A DNA stretch of 47,542 nt from a bacterium (GTDB taxonomy: Bacteria; Actinomycetota; Acidimicrobiia; Spongiisociales; ZC4RG35). This document shows positions 25,608 to 33,378 of the stretch, one piece after another (within the stretch, counting starts at the first letter, position 1; each line of letters begins with the position of its first letter). The DNA is taken from the NCBI GenBank assembly GCA_024639335.1, contig JAHEIN010000003.1, positions 1-47,542 on the forward strand, in the 5' to 3' direction. The translations under genes and the position numbers were made by a program. The notes under the pieces were generated by a model, which had not been told where the DNA came from, made no database searches, and saw only the letters and a list, made by a program, of their open reading frames with translations.

Positions 25608-26081
25608 TCAGCCGCGGAACGGAGCGATCTTCTGGATCTTCACGGTGAACATGCCTGCCGGAGCGTCGTAGCTGACCTCATCGCCGACTCGTGAACCCAG
25701 TAGCGCAGTGCCCAACGGGCCCGATGGCGATGCGAGGAGCACGCCTGGCTGTTTGTTCTCGGGTGGGGCGACGAAGTACTCCATCTCGTCGCCGTCGTCG
25801 TCGACGACGGTCACGAGGCTGCCGATGACGACTTCGCCGGTGTCCTCCACCTCGCGGACTTCGGCGTTGTTGAGGATGTGGGTGATCTGCCTGATACGGG
25901 CCTCCATGAGGCCTTGATCGTTCTTCGCCGCGTCGTAGTCGGCGTTCTCTCGCAGGTCGCCCATCTCGCGCGCCTCCTGGATCCGGGCTTCGATTTCGGC
26001 TCGACCTGTCGTGGTCAGCTCTTCGAGCTCGGCTTCCAGCTTCGCCTTCGCTTCTGGTGTGAGAAAGGTCTGTTCAGGCAT
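25608..26081 (-). CDS. greA: Transcription elongation factor GreA
   Basis: 157 residues, normal length. Rescues backtracked RNA polymerase by stimulating transcript cleavage. The N-terminal coiled coil carries the acidic tip GDLRENADYDAAKNDQGLME with Asp/Glu residues needed for cleavage; the C-terminal FKBP-like domain includes VVIGSLVTVVDDDGDEMEYF and SPSGPLGTALLGSRVGDEVS. Start ATG 26081. Sits between mgtE and selD, same strand, with short gaps; no promoter assigned with confidence. Confidence 0.95.
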   Translation of the reverse strand: MPEQTFLTPEAKAKLEAELEELTTTGRAEIEARIQEAREMGDLRENADYDAAKNDQGLMEARIRQITHILNNAEVREVEDTGEVVIGSLVTVVDDDGDEMEYFVAPPENKQPGVLLASPSGPLGTALLGSRVGDEVSYDAPAGMFTVKIQKIAPFRG

Positions 26082-26149
26082 GGTTGATCAATCCGTGGGG
26101 GAGGGATTGCACAAGGGTAACGCAGAGCGGCGCTTTGTCGGCTTCTGCC

Positions 26150-27184
26150 TCACACCAGGGTGATCGAGCCTGGGGCCCCGTCGGTCAGCGACCCGATCAC
26201 CCAAGACTCGGTGCCATGGGCTGAGATCGCGGAAACGAGATCAGCGACCGAGGCCGCCGGGACGCTGATGAGCAGCCCACCAGAGGTCTGTGCATCGGCG
26301 ATGATGCGACGGAAGTCGTGGTCTACGTCACCGTGCAGGTGCGGGTCGATCGACGCCAGATTGCGGGCAGAGCCGCCCGGAAAGTGCCCGGCATCGAGCA
26401 GATCTCCAACACCTTCGAATACGGGAAGGGCCTCGGTCTCGAGGACGGCTGACAGACCGGAGGCGGTCAGCATCTCCATGAGATGCCCGGCCAGCCCGAA
26501 GCCGGTCACATCCGTGGCAGCGTTGACGCCGACCTCCACCATCGCTTGGGCGGCACCGGCATTGAGGGCGATCATCGACTCCGTGACGTTCCGCCGCAAC
26601 TCCTCGGGGCACTCGCCCGCCTTGAGTGCCGTCGCAGCGATCCCGGTCCCCAACGGTTTCGTGACCACGAGCCCATCGCCGCGTCTGGCGCCTGCATTGG
26701 TGACGATCCGGTCGGGGTGGATGGTCCCCGTCACGGCAAAGCCGTACTTCGGCTCGCGGTCGTCGATCGAATGGCCGCCGATGATCACACAGCCCGCATC
26801 CACCATGACGTCTGCGCCACCACGCAGGACGTCGCCCAGCAACTCGAACGACAGCGTATCGCGTGGCCAGCCGACCAACTGGAGTGCGGTCAGCGGCTGT
26901 GCGCCCATCGCATAGACGTCGGAGAGGGCGTTCGCTGCTGCGATCCTGCCCCAGTCATAGGCATCGTCGACGATGGGCGTGAAGTAGTCGACCGTCTGCA
27001 CCAGTGCCCGGTCGGGCGCGATCCGATACACGCCTGCGTCGTCCGACGTCGACGTTCCCACCAGGAGATCGGGGTGGGTCGAGGCAGCGTGGTTGTTCAA
27101 GGGCGACAGGACCTGTGCCAACTCGGACGGGCCGAGCTTGCACGCTCAGCCGGCGCCGTGGCTGTATCTGGTGAGTCGGATCAT
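26150..27184 (-). CDS. selD: Selenophosphate synthetase SelD, itself a selenoprotein (in-frame UGA = Sec13)
   Basis: 344 residues when the UGA at 27148-27146 is read as selenocysteine. Makes selenophosphate from selenide and ATP. From ATG 27184 the protein reads MIRLTRYSHGAG-U-ACKLGP, aligning with the catalytic GAGCGCK motif of SelD: Sec13 replaces the catalytic Cys, with Cys15 and Lys16 following. The rest is standard: TSTSDDAGVYRI, SDVYAMGAQPLTALQLVGWP, GGHSIDDREPKYGFAVTG and DAQTSGGLLISVP. A conventional caller would stop at the UGA and start at a TTG near 27121, losing the active site. A SECIS-like hairpin follows the UGA. A TAGCGT box (27194-27199) is 9 bases before the ATG. It implies SelA, SelB and tRNA-Sec elsewhere in the genome. 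Confidence 0.93.
27115..27148 (-). promoter_or_regulatory. Bacterial SECIS element in selD, with UGA Sec codon
   Basis: Reading the minus strand: UGA (27148-27146), two bases, then stem GUGC (27143-27140), A, AGCUCGG (27138-27132), loop CCCGU (27131-27127), CCGAGUU (27126-27120), G, GCAC (27118-27115). This gives 11 pairs with one A-G mismatch and one G-U wobble. Position immediately after the UGA is that of bacterial SECIS elements bound by SelB. Confidence 0.8.
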
Positions 27185-27288
27185 CGACGCCGAACGCTAG
27201 CTGCGTCTCGAAGCTGTCCGGCGGGGCTCCTTTGGCCACGCGTCAGGACGAGATGACGTTGGAGGAACCTGCAGGTAGCGTCGCGGTG

Positions 27289-27714
27289 ATGGAACCGAGA
27301 GACCGGATCGACGCCATCGCCAGCGCTCTCTCCATCCCGACGATGGAGCGACACATCGTGCTGTGCGCCGACCAGACCACGCCCAAATGCGCTCCCGCAG
27401 ACGAGACGAATCAGGTGTGGCGCCATCTCAAGTCTCGTCTCAAGGGGCTGGGCGCGACTTCGGGGCCGCCGCCCTGGTCCGGCCGGCCGGCGCTCGACGC
27501 CGGCTCGGTTGCTCCGGGCAGCGGCAGCGTTCTTCGCACGAAGGCCGACTGTCTCAGGATCTGCGAGATGGGGCCGATCGCCGTCGTCTACCCCGATGGC
27601 GTCTGGTACCACTCGGTGACGGTCGAGGTCATGGATCGGATCATCGCCGAGCATCTGGTCGGCGGAAAGCCGGTCGAAGAGTTCGTGTTCGCTCGTTCGG
27701 GAGGATCGCATTGA
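27289..27714 (+). CDS. Thioredoxin-like [2Fe-2S] ferredoxin domain protein
   Basis: 141 residues. The Shethna-type 2Fe-2S fold is suggested by RHIVLCADQTTPKCAP (Cys pair about 27 and 35) and TKADCLRICEMGPIAVVYPD (Cys pair about 89 and 93), giving the usual four cluster ligands, then GVWYHSVTVEVMDRIIAEHL. It probably works as a small electron carrier; its partner is unknown. ATG 27289 is preferred because TAGCGT (27276-27281) ends 7 bases before it, fitting the leaderless pattern; an upstream in-frame ATG at 27253 is possible. Divergent from selD and coupled to the next gene (TGATG). Confidence 0.85.
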   Translation: MEPRDRIDAIASALSIPTMERHIVLCADQTTPKCAPADETNQVWRHLKSRLKGLGATSGPPPWSGRPALDAGSVAPGSGSVLRTKADCLRICEMGPIAVVYPDGVWYHSVTVEVMDRIIAEHLVGGKPVEEFVFARSGGSH

Positions 27715-28619
27715 TGGGTCGTGTTGCCAGATGGATTCTCGGATTCGTTGCGGCGTGGCGTGTCTTCGGCCCGATCATCACGCCGCCGTTCCCGTCCGGG
27801 CAGGAGCACCCCTGGAAGATCCCCGGCCGAACGGTCTTCGTCGGTGACCTCGAGTTCCTGGTCCGTCAGGTCGGTGATCCGTCGAAGCCCGACCTGGTTC
27901 TCATCCACGGACTGGGCGGGGCATCGCTCACCGAGTGGCACGAGATCGGCCCGCACCTGATACACGACTACCGGCTCACGATCGTCGAGAATCGCAACCA
28001 CGGCCTGTCCCCGCGAGTGACGAGCCGGTATCGGGTCGAGGACACCGCCGACGACGTGGCTGCGGTGATGGGGGAGGCGGGGGTCGAGCGGGCCCACGTC
28101 GTGGGCTATTCGATGGGCGGGGCCGTGGCCCAAGCACTTGCCCACCGGCATCCGGAACGGGTCGAGCGTCTGGCTCTTGTTGCGACGTTCGCCTTTCATC
28201 CCCCCATCTGGAAGTGGGCACGTCTGGCGGGAGCCATCATCATCCGGGCCTGGGAGCGAGTCACCGGCACCGGGACGCCAGAGGTGCGCGCCAGTTACCT
28301 GCTGCTCACTGGCGCGGTCGACCACAAGAATGCGAAATTCCTCTGGGAAGAGACCCAGCGTCGGGATCCGGACGGCGGTGCGGCGGCCAGCATGGCCCTC
28401 TTCCGGTTCGACAGCCGGCCATGGGTCTCAGGGATCGACAAGGCGACCCTGGTGTTGATCCCTGGCCGGGACCAGCTCGTGCCGGTCAGCTGGCAGCACG
28501 ATCTCGCCTCTCGGATCCCCAACGCGACCGTCGAGACGATCGACGGAGCGTTTCACGAGGTCGTGTGGACTCACCCGGAGGTGGTTGCGATGGCGTTGCA
28601 GAACTTCTTCGACGCGTAG
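27714..28619 (+). CDS. Alpha/beta-fold hydrolase
   Basis: 301 residues. LVLIHGLGGASLTEW (oxyanion region), nucleophile elbow GYSMGGAVAQALAHRHPERV with Ser about 127, acid in LVLIPGRDQLVPVSW, and His in IDGAFHEVVWTHPE complete the catalytic triad. The first about 20 residues are hydrophobic (RWILGFVAAWRVFGPIITPP) and may associate with the membrane. Substrate unknown. ATG overlaps the ferredoxin stop by one base with GGGAGG 9 bases upstream, so the two are an operon. Confidence 0.88.
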   Translation: MGRVARWILGFVAAWRVFGPIITPPFPSGQEHPWKIPGRTVFVGDLEFLVRQVGDPSKPDLVLIHGLGGASLTEWHEIGPHLIHDYRLTIVENRNHGLSPRVTSRYRVEDTADDVAAVMGEAGVERAHVVGYSMGGAVAQALAHRHPERVERLALVATFAFHPPIWKWARLAGAIIIRAWERVTGTGTPEVRASYLLLTGAVDHKNAKFLWEETQRRDPDGGAAASMALFRFDSRPWVSGIDKATLVLIPGRDQLVPVSWQHDLASRIPNATVETIDGAFHEVVWTHPEVVAMALQNFFDA

Positions 28620-28974
28620 CTGCTCTACCAACGCCTGGGAAGCGGGTTCGACAACGCAGAGGCCCACTGGCAATCGTTGCTTGGGCCAGTGTGCCGGATG
28701 AGTTGGGAACTCGCGACTCCGGTCGTGGGCTTGCGGTGATTCGCCAGAGGCTCAGTGCGCGTCTGGCTTGCGACGCGGCGGCAGCACTGGCGGACCGGCG
28801 TCTGTTTCGGACCCGTGGCTACCTGCGGACTTCGACGCGCCTGTCCGAGAGTCTCGTAGCAGGGTCCTTGTTCGGTCGGTTGACGCGGCGGGAGCACCGG
28901 CCGACCGGCGTCTGTTCTGGACTCGTTGCTCGCTGCGCCTCTGGCTCACTCGTCCAGAAGTCGGCCGGGATGAG
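28620..28974. other. 355-base gap with two direct repeats, no gene seen
   Basis: Two 45-base segments, 28772-28816 and 28882-28926, match at 39 of 45 positions (both begin GACGCGGCGG and contain GACCGGCGTCTGTT). Reading frames through the region are short and without family resemblance. It could be decayed coding DNA or a structured RNA; nothing more can be supported. Confidence 0.4.
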
Positions 28975-29052
28975 TCAAGCGTTGTCGATGATGATCTTGC
29001 CGATGACGCCGATGATGGCGACCAGGACGAGGATCTTGAGTGCCTTCTTCAT
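28975..29052 (-). CDS. Very small hydrophobic protein, 25 aa
   Basis: Begins MKKALKILVLVAIIGVIGK and ends IIIDNA: two lysines, one membrane helix, short polar tail. A TAGATT box (29060-29065) stands exactly 7 bases before ATG, with TTGGTG 16 bases further up, the same leaderless layout seen for larger genes here. It recalls the tiny DLW-39-type membrane proteins of actinobacteria but lacks their tail motif. Function unknown. Confidence 0.5.
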   Translation of the reverse strand: MKKALKILVLVAIIGVIGKIIIDNA

Positions 29053-29121
29053 GGCTTTGAATCTAATGCACTCCGGGGCGACACCAACCGATAGCGATAC
29101 GAGCGGAGATACCATCTGAGA

Positions 29122-29292
29122 GTGACTCAGATCGTGTTCGCTCACGGATCAGGCATCGACGACGTGCTGTGGTTTCTCATCCCGGTCGTTGTGGCGTTGG
29201 TCGTCTTGCGCCGTGCCGAGAGACGTGCATCCCGGTCGAAGGCCGAGGCGGATTCTGTCGAGGCGACCTCTTCGCCTTCGCCGGATCAGTAG
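29122..29292 (+). CDS. Small single-pass membrane protein, 56 aa
   Basis: Starts VTQIVFAHGSGIDDVLWFLI and continues into a helix PVVVALVVLRRAERR, followed by a basic then Ser/Glu-rich tail. GTG 29122 lies 6 bases after TACCAT (29110-29115), a leaderless configuration. One membrane helix with positive-inside flank suggests N-out. Small proteins of this layout are common in actinobacteria and unassigned. It ends 31 bases before the next gene. Confidence 0.6.
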   Translation: MTQIVFAHGSGIDDVLWFLIPVVVALVVLRRAERRASRSKAEADSVEATSSPSPDQ

Positions 29293-29323
29293 CGCCGCCC
29301 TCGGAACGCTATCCTCTTGGCCG

Positions 29324-30517
29324 ATGAGTGATCTTGCTGCCGCTGCTTCTGCGCTCGGGATTCCCGAGGAGCTTGCCTCGCGATCCGCGAGTGCGCGTGC
29401 ATCGGCGAATGGGACTTCTGCCGACGAAGTCCTGGCAGCGTGGGCGGGCGGGGGATCGGTCGGCGCTGCTGCGCCGGCGCCGCCAACCACCGAAGTCGCT
29501 GCTGAACCGGATCCGGAACCTGCCGCCGTAGCTGCACCGGAGCCGGCACCCACTGCCATCGCAACGCTCCCAGAGCCCGAGATCGAGCTCGCCCCGCCCG
29601 CGGCAACAACAGAGGTCGGAGAGCCCGTCGAGGCCGCCCCGCTCGGTGTCCGGATCCGTATGGCAGGAAAGCTCGGCGCAGCGCTCGGAGCGCTGGGAGC
29701 CCTGTTGGCTGCGTTGTTCTCGAGTTCCTGGATGTTGCCCCGGAGCGGCGCTTCCGAGGTCGACGGGGGCTTCGACACCGTCGTGGAGGTGATCTCTGGA
29801 TGGGTCATCGTCGGCTCGGCACTGATCGGAATCGTCGTGGGCCTCGGCGTCGCCGCAACCACCAGGGTGGTCACCGGGCTGGCATCTCCCGGGATGAGGC
29901 TCGTCAGCTCATCGTTCGTGACCGGGCTGGTGGGAGCGATCACCGGAGGCCTGCTCGGCGCAGTCATCGGGGCGATCGTCGTTGGCTCAGGCAGTGCCGG
30001 CGAGCTCGATCCGACGATCCAAGTTGTCCCCGTCCTGCCCGCCATCATCTGGCTGTTCTTCGGCTGGGCGGCCGGCGGCTGGGCCGTTGCGGCACTGGTG
30101 CAGTCTCTCGGTGTCCCCGCCGGGGTCGACGACCTCGAATCCGAAGAGACCGGAGTCATGCGGCGACGGTTGACCTCGGCATTCGGCATCCCGGCGCTGG
30201 CAGCCGTTGCAATCCTCCTGTTCGTGGTGCCGCTCGCATTGATCTTCATCGAGTTCCCGTCATTCGCTCCGATCCTGGCCGGCATCGTCTCGCTCGGGAT
30301 CCTCGGCTTCGCCAGTCTGTCGGCGTCCCGGCCCGGAATGAGAATCACCACCGGCGAGTTCCTGGCGGCTGCCGCCGGCATCGGCGTCGTGCTGCTCATC
30401 ATCGTCTCGGTGCTGTTGGTCCAAGGTGGCGGACACGGCGAGGAGGAGGAGGCTGAGGAAGCCGGGGTCGAAGAAGTCGAAGAGGCCGAAGCGGGCGCGT
30501 TCGTCCAGCTCTCCTGA
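29324..30517 (+). CDS. Polytopic membrane protein with Ala/Pro-rich cytoplasmic N-terminus
   Basis: 397 residues, function not recognised. Residues 1-45 (SALGIPEELASRSASARASA; SADEVLAAWAGGG) resemble a small helical domain of the peripheral-subunit-binding type. A Pro/Ala/Glu linker follows (about 45-120). Then about seven membrane helices, including IRMAGKLGAALGALGALLAA, GWVIVGSALIGIVVGLGVAA and AIIWLFFGWAAGGWAVAALV. The tail is very acidic (EEEEAEEAGVEEVEEAEAG). Start ATG 29324 follows TATCCT by 8 bases. The 3' end overlaps the next gene by up to 92 bases. Its closeness to the oxidase cluster may be coincidental. Confidence 0.75.
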   Translation: MSDLAAAASALGIPEELASRSASARASANGTSADEVLAAWAGGGSVGAAAPAPPTTEVAAEPDPEPAAVAAPEPAPTAIATLPEPEIELAPPAATTEVGEPVEAAPLGVRIRMAGKLGAALGALGALLAALFSSSWMLPRSGASEVDGGFDTVVEVISGWVIVGSALIGIVVGLGVAATTRVVTGLASPGMRLVSSSFVTGLVGAITGGLLGAVIGAIVVGSGSAGELDPTIQVVPVLPAIIWLFFGWAAGGWAVAALVQSLGVPAGVDDLESEETGVMRRRLTSAFGIPALAAVAILLFVVPLALIFIEFPSFAPILAGIVSLGILGFASLSASRPGMRITTGEFLAAAAGIGVVLLIIVSVLLVQGGGHGEEEEAEEAGVEEVEEAEAGAFVQLS

Positions 30518-31991
30518 GCCGGTTGGCGCAGCGTTGAGGAACCAATCCGATCTGAGCCCGATCCTGGCGGCTGCGCTTCTGCAGTCCACCACGTCGTCCT
30601 GCATCACCGATGCCGAGCTCGAACAGCCCGGGCCGACGATCGTCTTCGTGAACGATGCGTATTGCAACCTGATGATCGCAACGCGTGAGGATGTCGTCGG
30701 CCGAACACCTCGCATCATGCAAGGGCCACTCACCGATCGAGCCGTACTGGACCGGCTGAAGGAGGCCCTCAAGGCGGGAGAGACCTTCGAGGGCGAGACC
30801 ATCAACTATCGATCGGACGGACGGCCGTTCATCAACAAGTGGCGTATCGACCCGATCCGCGACCAGGCCGGCACCGTGACCCACTTCGCCGCAGCTCAGC
30901 AGGACGTCACTGCGCTTCGCACCTTCGAAGCCGCGAGCAGGGCAAGCCGAGTGATCGATCAGGCCAGTCGGGAGGCCCTCGCGGTCACGAATCAGCCAGG
31001 TGCTGCGCTGACCTATCTCGCCACCGGCATTCTCGAAGCCGCAGAGATGGTCTTGTTCGGGTACGGCCATGTGAACGTGATGATCTCCCATCCCTTCGGC
31101 GATGACACGATCGTCGGAGGGGTCGTTCGTCCCGTACGTGAGCTCGAGCTCGCCATCGGCACACCTGCCGTTGGCGGACGAATCCGGGTCGAGCTGAGCC
31201 GTGCCGAGGCCGCGATGGTCGACGAGAGTGCACTCGAGGTCCTCGAAGTGCGGGCTTCCTCGGCGATCGCCATGCTGGTGGCGGCGATCGTCGACCGTCA
31301 GATGGTCGGGGAATTCGAGCGACAACTCGTCGGTGCAGCCTCCGAAACGGCGGATGGCTTCAGGATCGCCGTCCGACACGAGCCGAGCTTGGACTCGATG
31401 GAGATCTCCGGAGACTGGTTGGATGTCGTGGAGGGCGCTTCCGGGACTACGTTCGTGATCGGGGACGTCGCCGGCCATGGAGTCGAGGCCGTGGTCGGAA
31501 TGGCCCGGTTGCGATCGGCCGTGGAGGTCGTGTTCGCCACCGGAGGTCCAATGCGGGACGGCATCGTCGAGCTCAATCGCTTCTGTTTCAACCATTCGAT
31601 CTTTTCGACTCTGCTGGTCATCCGACCGTGGGACCACGGGTTCGAGATCGTGTCCGCCGGTCACCTCCCACCGGTTCTGGTCTCCGACGGCATTGCGACG
31701 CTCGTCGATATCACCCCCGGCCCCGCATTGGGCTCGGTCCCGAGTGTCGACTATCCGATCACCCGGATCGAGGCCGGGCATGGGGCCGTGCTCGCCATGT
31801 TCACCGATGGGCTCGTCGAGACCAGAAACACTTCAATCGATGTCGGCCTCGAGGAAATCCGGCGACTGCTGTCCTCGGGCGGCGGACTGGACCTGGAGCT
31901 GCTCGCGGACGAGGTGATGGGGATCGAGCGGGACCTTTCCCTCCCCGACGACACGTCGCTCATGCTGGTCGAGGTCACCCGGCGTCGCTGA
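30426..31991 (+). CDS. PAS (LOV-like, Cys-less) / GAF-like / SpoIIE-type PP2C phosphatase
   Basis: 521 residues from GTG 30426; a TTG at 30534, after the upstream stop, is the alternative start, and the first 36 residues (very basic) may be an overlap artefact. A PAS domain (about 50-160) has FVNDAYCNLMIATREDVVG, GRTPRIMQGPLTD and VTHFAAAQQDVTAL, close to LOV domains but with Pro where the photoactive Cys of GRNCRFLQG would be. A helical GAF-like region follows, then a SpoIIE-type PP2C domain (about 320-521): EISGDWLDVVEG, GDVAGHGVEA, LAMFTDGLVETR and LPDDTSLMLVEVT retain metal-binding Asp residues. Probably a sensor-linked Ser/Thr phosphatase controlling an anti-anti-sigma factor. Confidence 0.82.
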   Translation: MADTARRRRLRKPGSKKSKRPKRARSSSSPEPVGAALRNQSDLSPILAAALLQSTTSSCITDAELEQPGPTIVFVNDAYCNLMIATREDVVGRTPRIMQGPLTDRAVLDRLKEALKAGETFEGETINYRSDGRPFINKWRIDPIRDQAGTVTHFAAAQQDVTALRTFEAASRASRVIDQASREALAVTNQPGAALTYLATGILEAAEMVLFGYGHVNVMISHPFGDDTIVGGVVRPVRELELAIGTPAVGGRIRVELSRAEAAMVDESALEVLEVRASSAIAMLVAAIVDRQMVGEFERQLVGAASETADGFRIAVRHEPSLDSMEISGDWLDVVEGASGTTFVIGDVAGHGVEAVVGMARLRSAVEVVFATGGPMRDGIVELNRFCFNHSIFSTLLVIRPWDHGFEIVSAGHLPPVLVSDGIATLVDITPGPALGSVPSVDYPITRIEAGHGAVLAMFTDGLVETRNTSIDVGLEEIRRLLSSGGGLDLELLADEVMGIERDLSLPDDTSLMLVEVTRRR

Positions 31992-32295
31992 CACGGATTG
32001 CCATCAGTACACCGTCTACACGATCGTATTCGACTGCAACCGGTTCTCCGGTGCGGAGGTGCTCACGCAGGTGTGAAGGTGGAAAGTCGAATTCACCGTC
32101 CGGTGCGAGCTCGAAGACGAGGCGATTGCCATCAGAGAGGACTTCAAACGAGTCGACGGTCGAGAAGTCGCCGTCCACGACGATCACGATGCCGGTGAGC
32201 TGCCCCGAGTCGGACGGGAGAAGAGCCAGAGCGACCGCAACGGCAGCCACGAGACCGATCAGGACCCAACGAGCGAGCGTTCGATCTCTTCCCAT
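31975..32295 (-). CDS. Small membrane-anchored protein at the end of the oxidase cluster
   Basis: 106 residues. N-terminal helix ARWVLIGLVAAVAVALALL anchors a small exported domain (GIVIVVDGDFSTVDSFEVLS; FPPSHLREHLRTGEPVAVEY). No family recognised. ATG 32295 lies 37 bases inside ctaG, so it is probably translated as the last gene of the cytochrome oxidase operon. Its 3' end overlaps the convergent phosphatase gene by 17 bases. A role in oxidase assembly is a guess from position. Confidence 0.65.
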   Translation of the reverse strand: MGRDRTLARWVLIGLVAAVAVALALLPSDSGQLTGIVIVVDGDFSTVDSFEVLSDGNRLVFELAPDGEFDFPPSHLREHLRTGEPVAVEYDRVDGVLMAIRVSDAG

Positions 32296-33065
32296 TCCCG
32301 CTCCTCGGCGATCCACCGGAACCAGATCGCTGCGATCAGGCCGAGCAGATAGAAGGCGCCGGCGAGCTTCATGATGATTCCCGCCGATGTCTGATCCTGG
32401 ACTGCCGTCACGCCCCACGTCAGTGGGAGATCACCGTATGTCGGGTACAGCTGGGTGTCGGAGAAGGTCAGGAACGATGCCGGCACGGTGGGGATGATCG
32501 TGCACAGGAAGAGAAAGAGCATCTTCATCGGGGGTCGCATGGTCGGGATCGCCTCGGTCGGGCTGAACAGCGGCAGCCACAGCATGATGGCCGTCGAGAA
32601 GAAGACCAGATGGATGAGAAAGTGGGCCCACTCGTTCGTGTTCTGCCAGGTGATCGCCTCTGGCCAGTGGATGGCGACGATGGCGACGTTGAACGCGAAG
32701 AACCCTGCGGCTGGTGTGGCGACCCGTCGCAGCACACGGGCGACGGACTGGCGGCCGAGCACGTAGTCGCCCATCCAAGTGGGAATGCCCACCAACAGCA
32801 ACGGGGGCACCACATATCCGAGGATCAGATGCTCGATCATGTGGAACGTGAACAGCACCTCTTCGGCGATGTCATGGATCGGCCAACCGGCTGCGATGAC
32901 GATCAAGGCTACGCCGCAGAACCACGCAGTTCGCTGCCGAGGCGTGGCCGGGTCGGCGATGGGAGCAACCAGCGGTCGGATCCGGGTCTCCAGCCACCAC
33001 CAGCCGGCGGCGAGAATCGCCACCAGGGCGAGGACATCAGCGTGGAGGTGGAAATCGGGGATCAT
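32259..33065 (-). CDS. ctaG: Cytochrome c oxidase assembly factor CtaG (caa3 type)
   Basis: 268 residues, polytopic membrane protein of the caa3_CtaG family, needed for CuB/oxidase assembly in Gram-positive-type bacteria. Seen: FHMIEHLILGYVVPPLLLVG, WPEAITWQNTNEWAHFLIHL, PTMRPPMKMLFLFLCTIIP, and DQTSAGIIMKLAGAFYLLGL, with several conserved His in helices. ATG 33065 is preferred; a GTG at 33089 would extend into the ctaF end. Last but one gene of the minus-strand oxidase operon. Confidence 0.9.
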   Translation of the reverse strand: MIPDFHLHADVLALVAILAAGWWWLETRIRPLVAPIADPATPRQRTAWFCGVALIVIAAGWPIHDIAEEVLFTFHMIEHLILGYVVPPLLLVGIPTWMGDYVLGRQSVARVLRRVATPAAGFFAFNVAIVAIHWPEAITWQNTNEWAHFLIHLVFFSTAIMLWLPLFSPTEAIPTMRPPMKMLFLFLCTIIPTVPASFLTFSDTQLYPTYGDLPLTWGVTAVQDQTSAGIIMKLAGAFYLLGLIAAIWFRWIAEEREWEEIERSLVGS

Positions 33066-33066
33066 T

Positions 33067-33378
33067 TCAGCCGAAGATGGCAAAGGCACCGAACGCAGCG
33101 AGCACGATGCCGTAGAGAATCATCGCAAGCACGAAACCTGCGCCGAAGAACCTGGACAGAAACGAGTCTTCGAAGCGGAGATGCATGAACCAGCCGACCA
33201 CCGCGACGAACTTGATGGTCGAGAGTCCGATGAGAAGCGGTCCGTCCCAGCCGTTCATGTCGAATGCCTCGTCGACGTAGAAGAGCGCCACCTCGATGGC
33301 GGTCAGGACGGCCAGGAAGATGGCGATCCTGACGTAGTCCCTGGTGGAGGGGTGTGCGGCGTGGGCGGTCTCACTCAT
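33067..33378 (-). CDS. ctaF: Cytochrome c oxidase subunit IV (CtaF-like)
   Basis: 103 residues with three helices: YVRIAIFLAVLTAIEVALFY, LLIGLSTIKFVAVVGWFMHL and FGAGFVLAMILYGIVLAAF. The STIKFVAVVGWFMHLRFED stretch is the prokaryotic subunit IV (COX4_pro) signature. ATG overlaps the ctaE stop (TGATG). Stabilises the aa3 complex; no cofactors. Confidence 0.88.
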   Translation of the reverse strand: MSETAHAAHPSTRDYVRIAIFLAVLTAIEVALFYVDEAFDMNGWDGPLLIGLSTIKFVAVVGWFMHLRFEDSFLSRFFGAGFVLAMILYGIVLAAFGAFAIFG

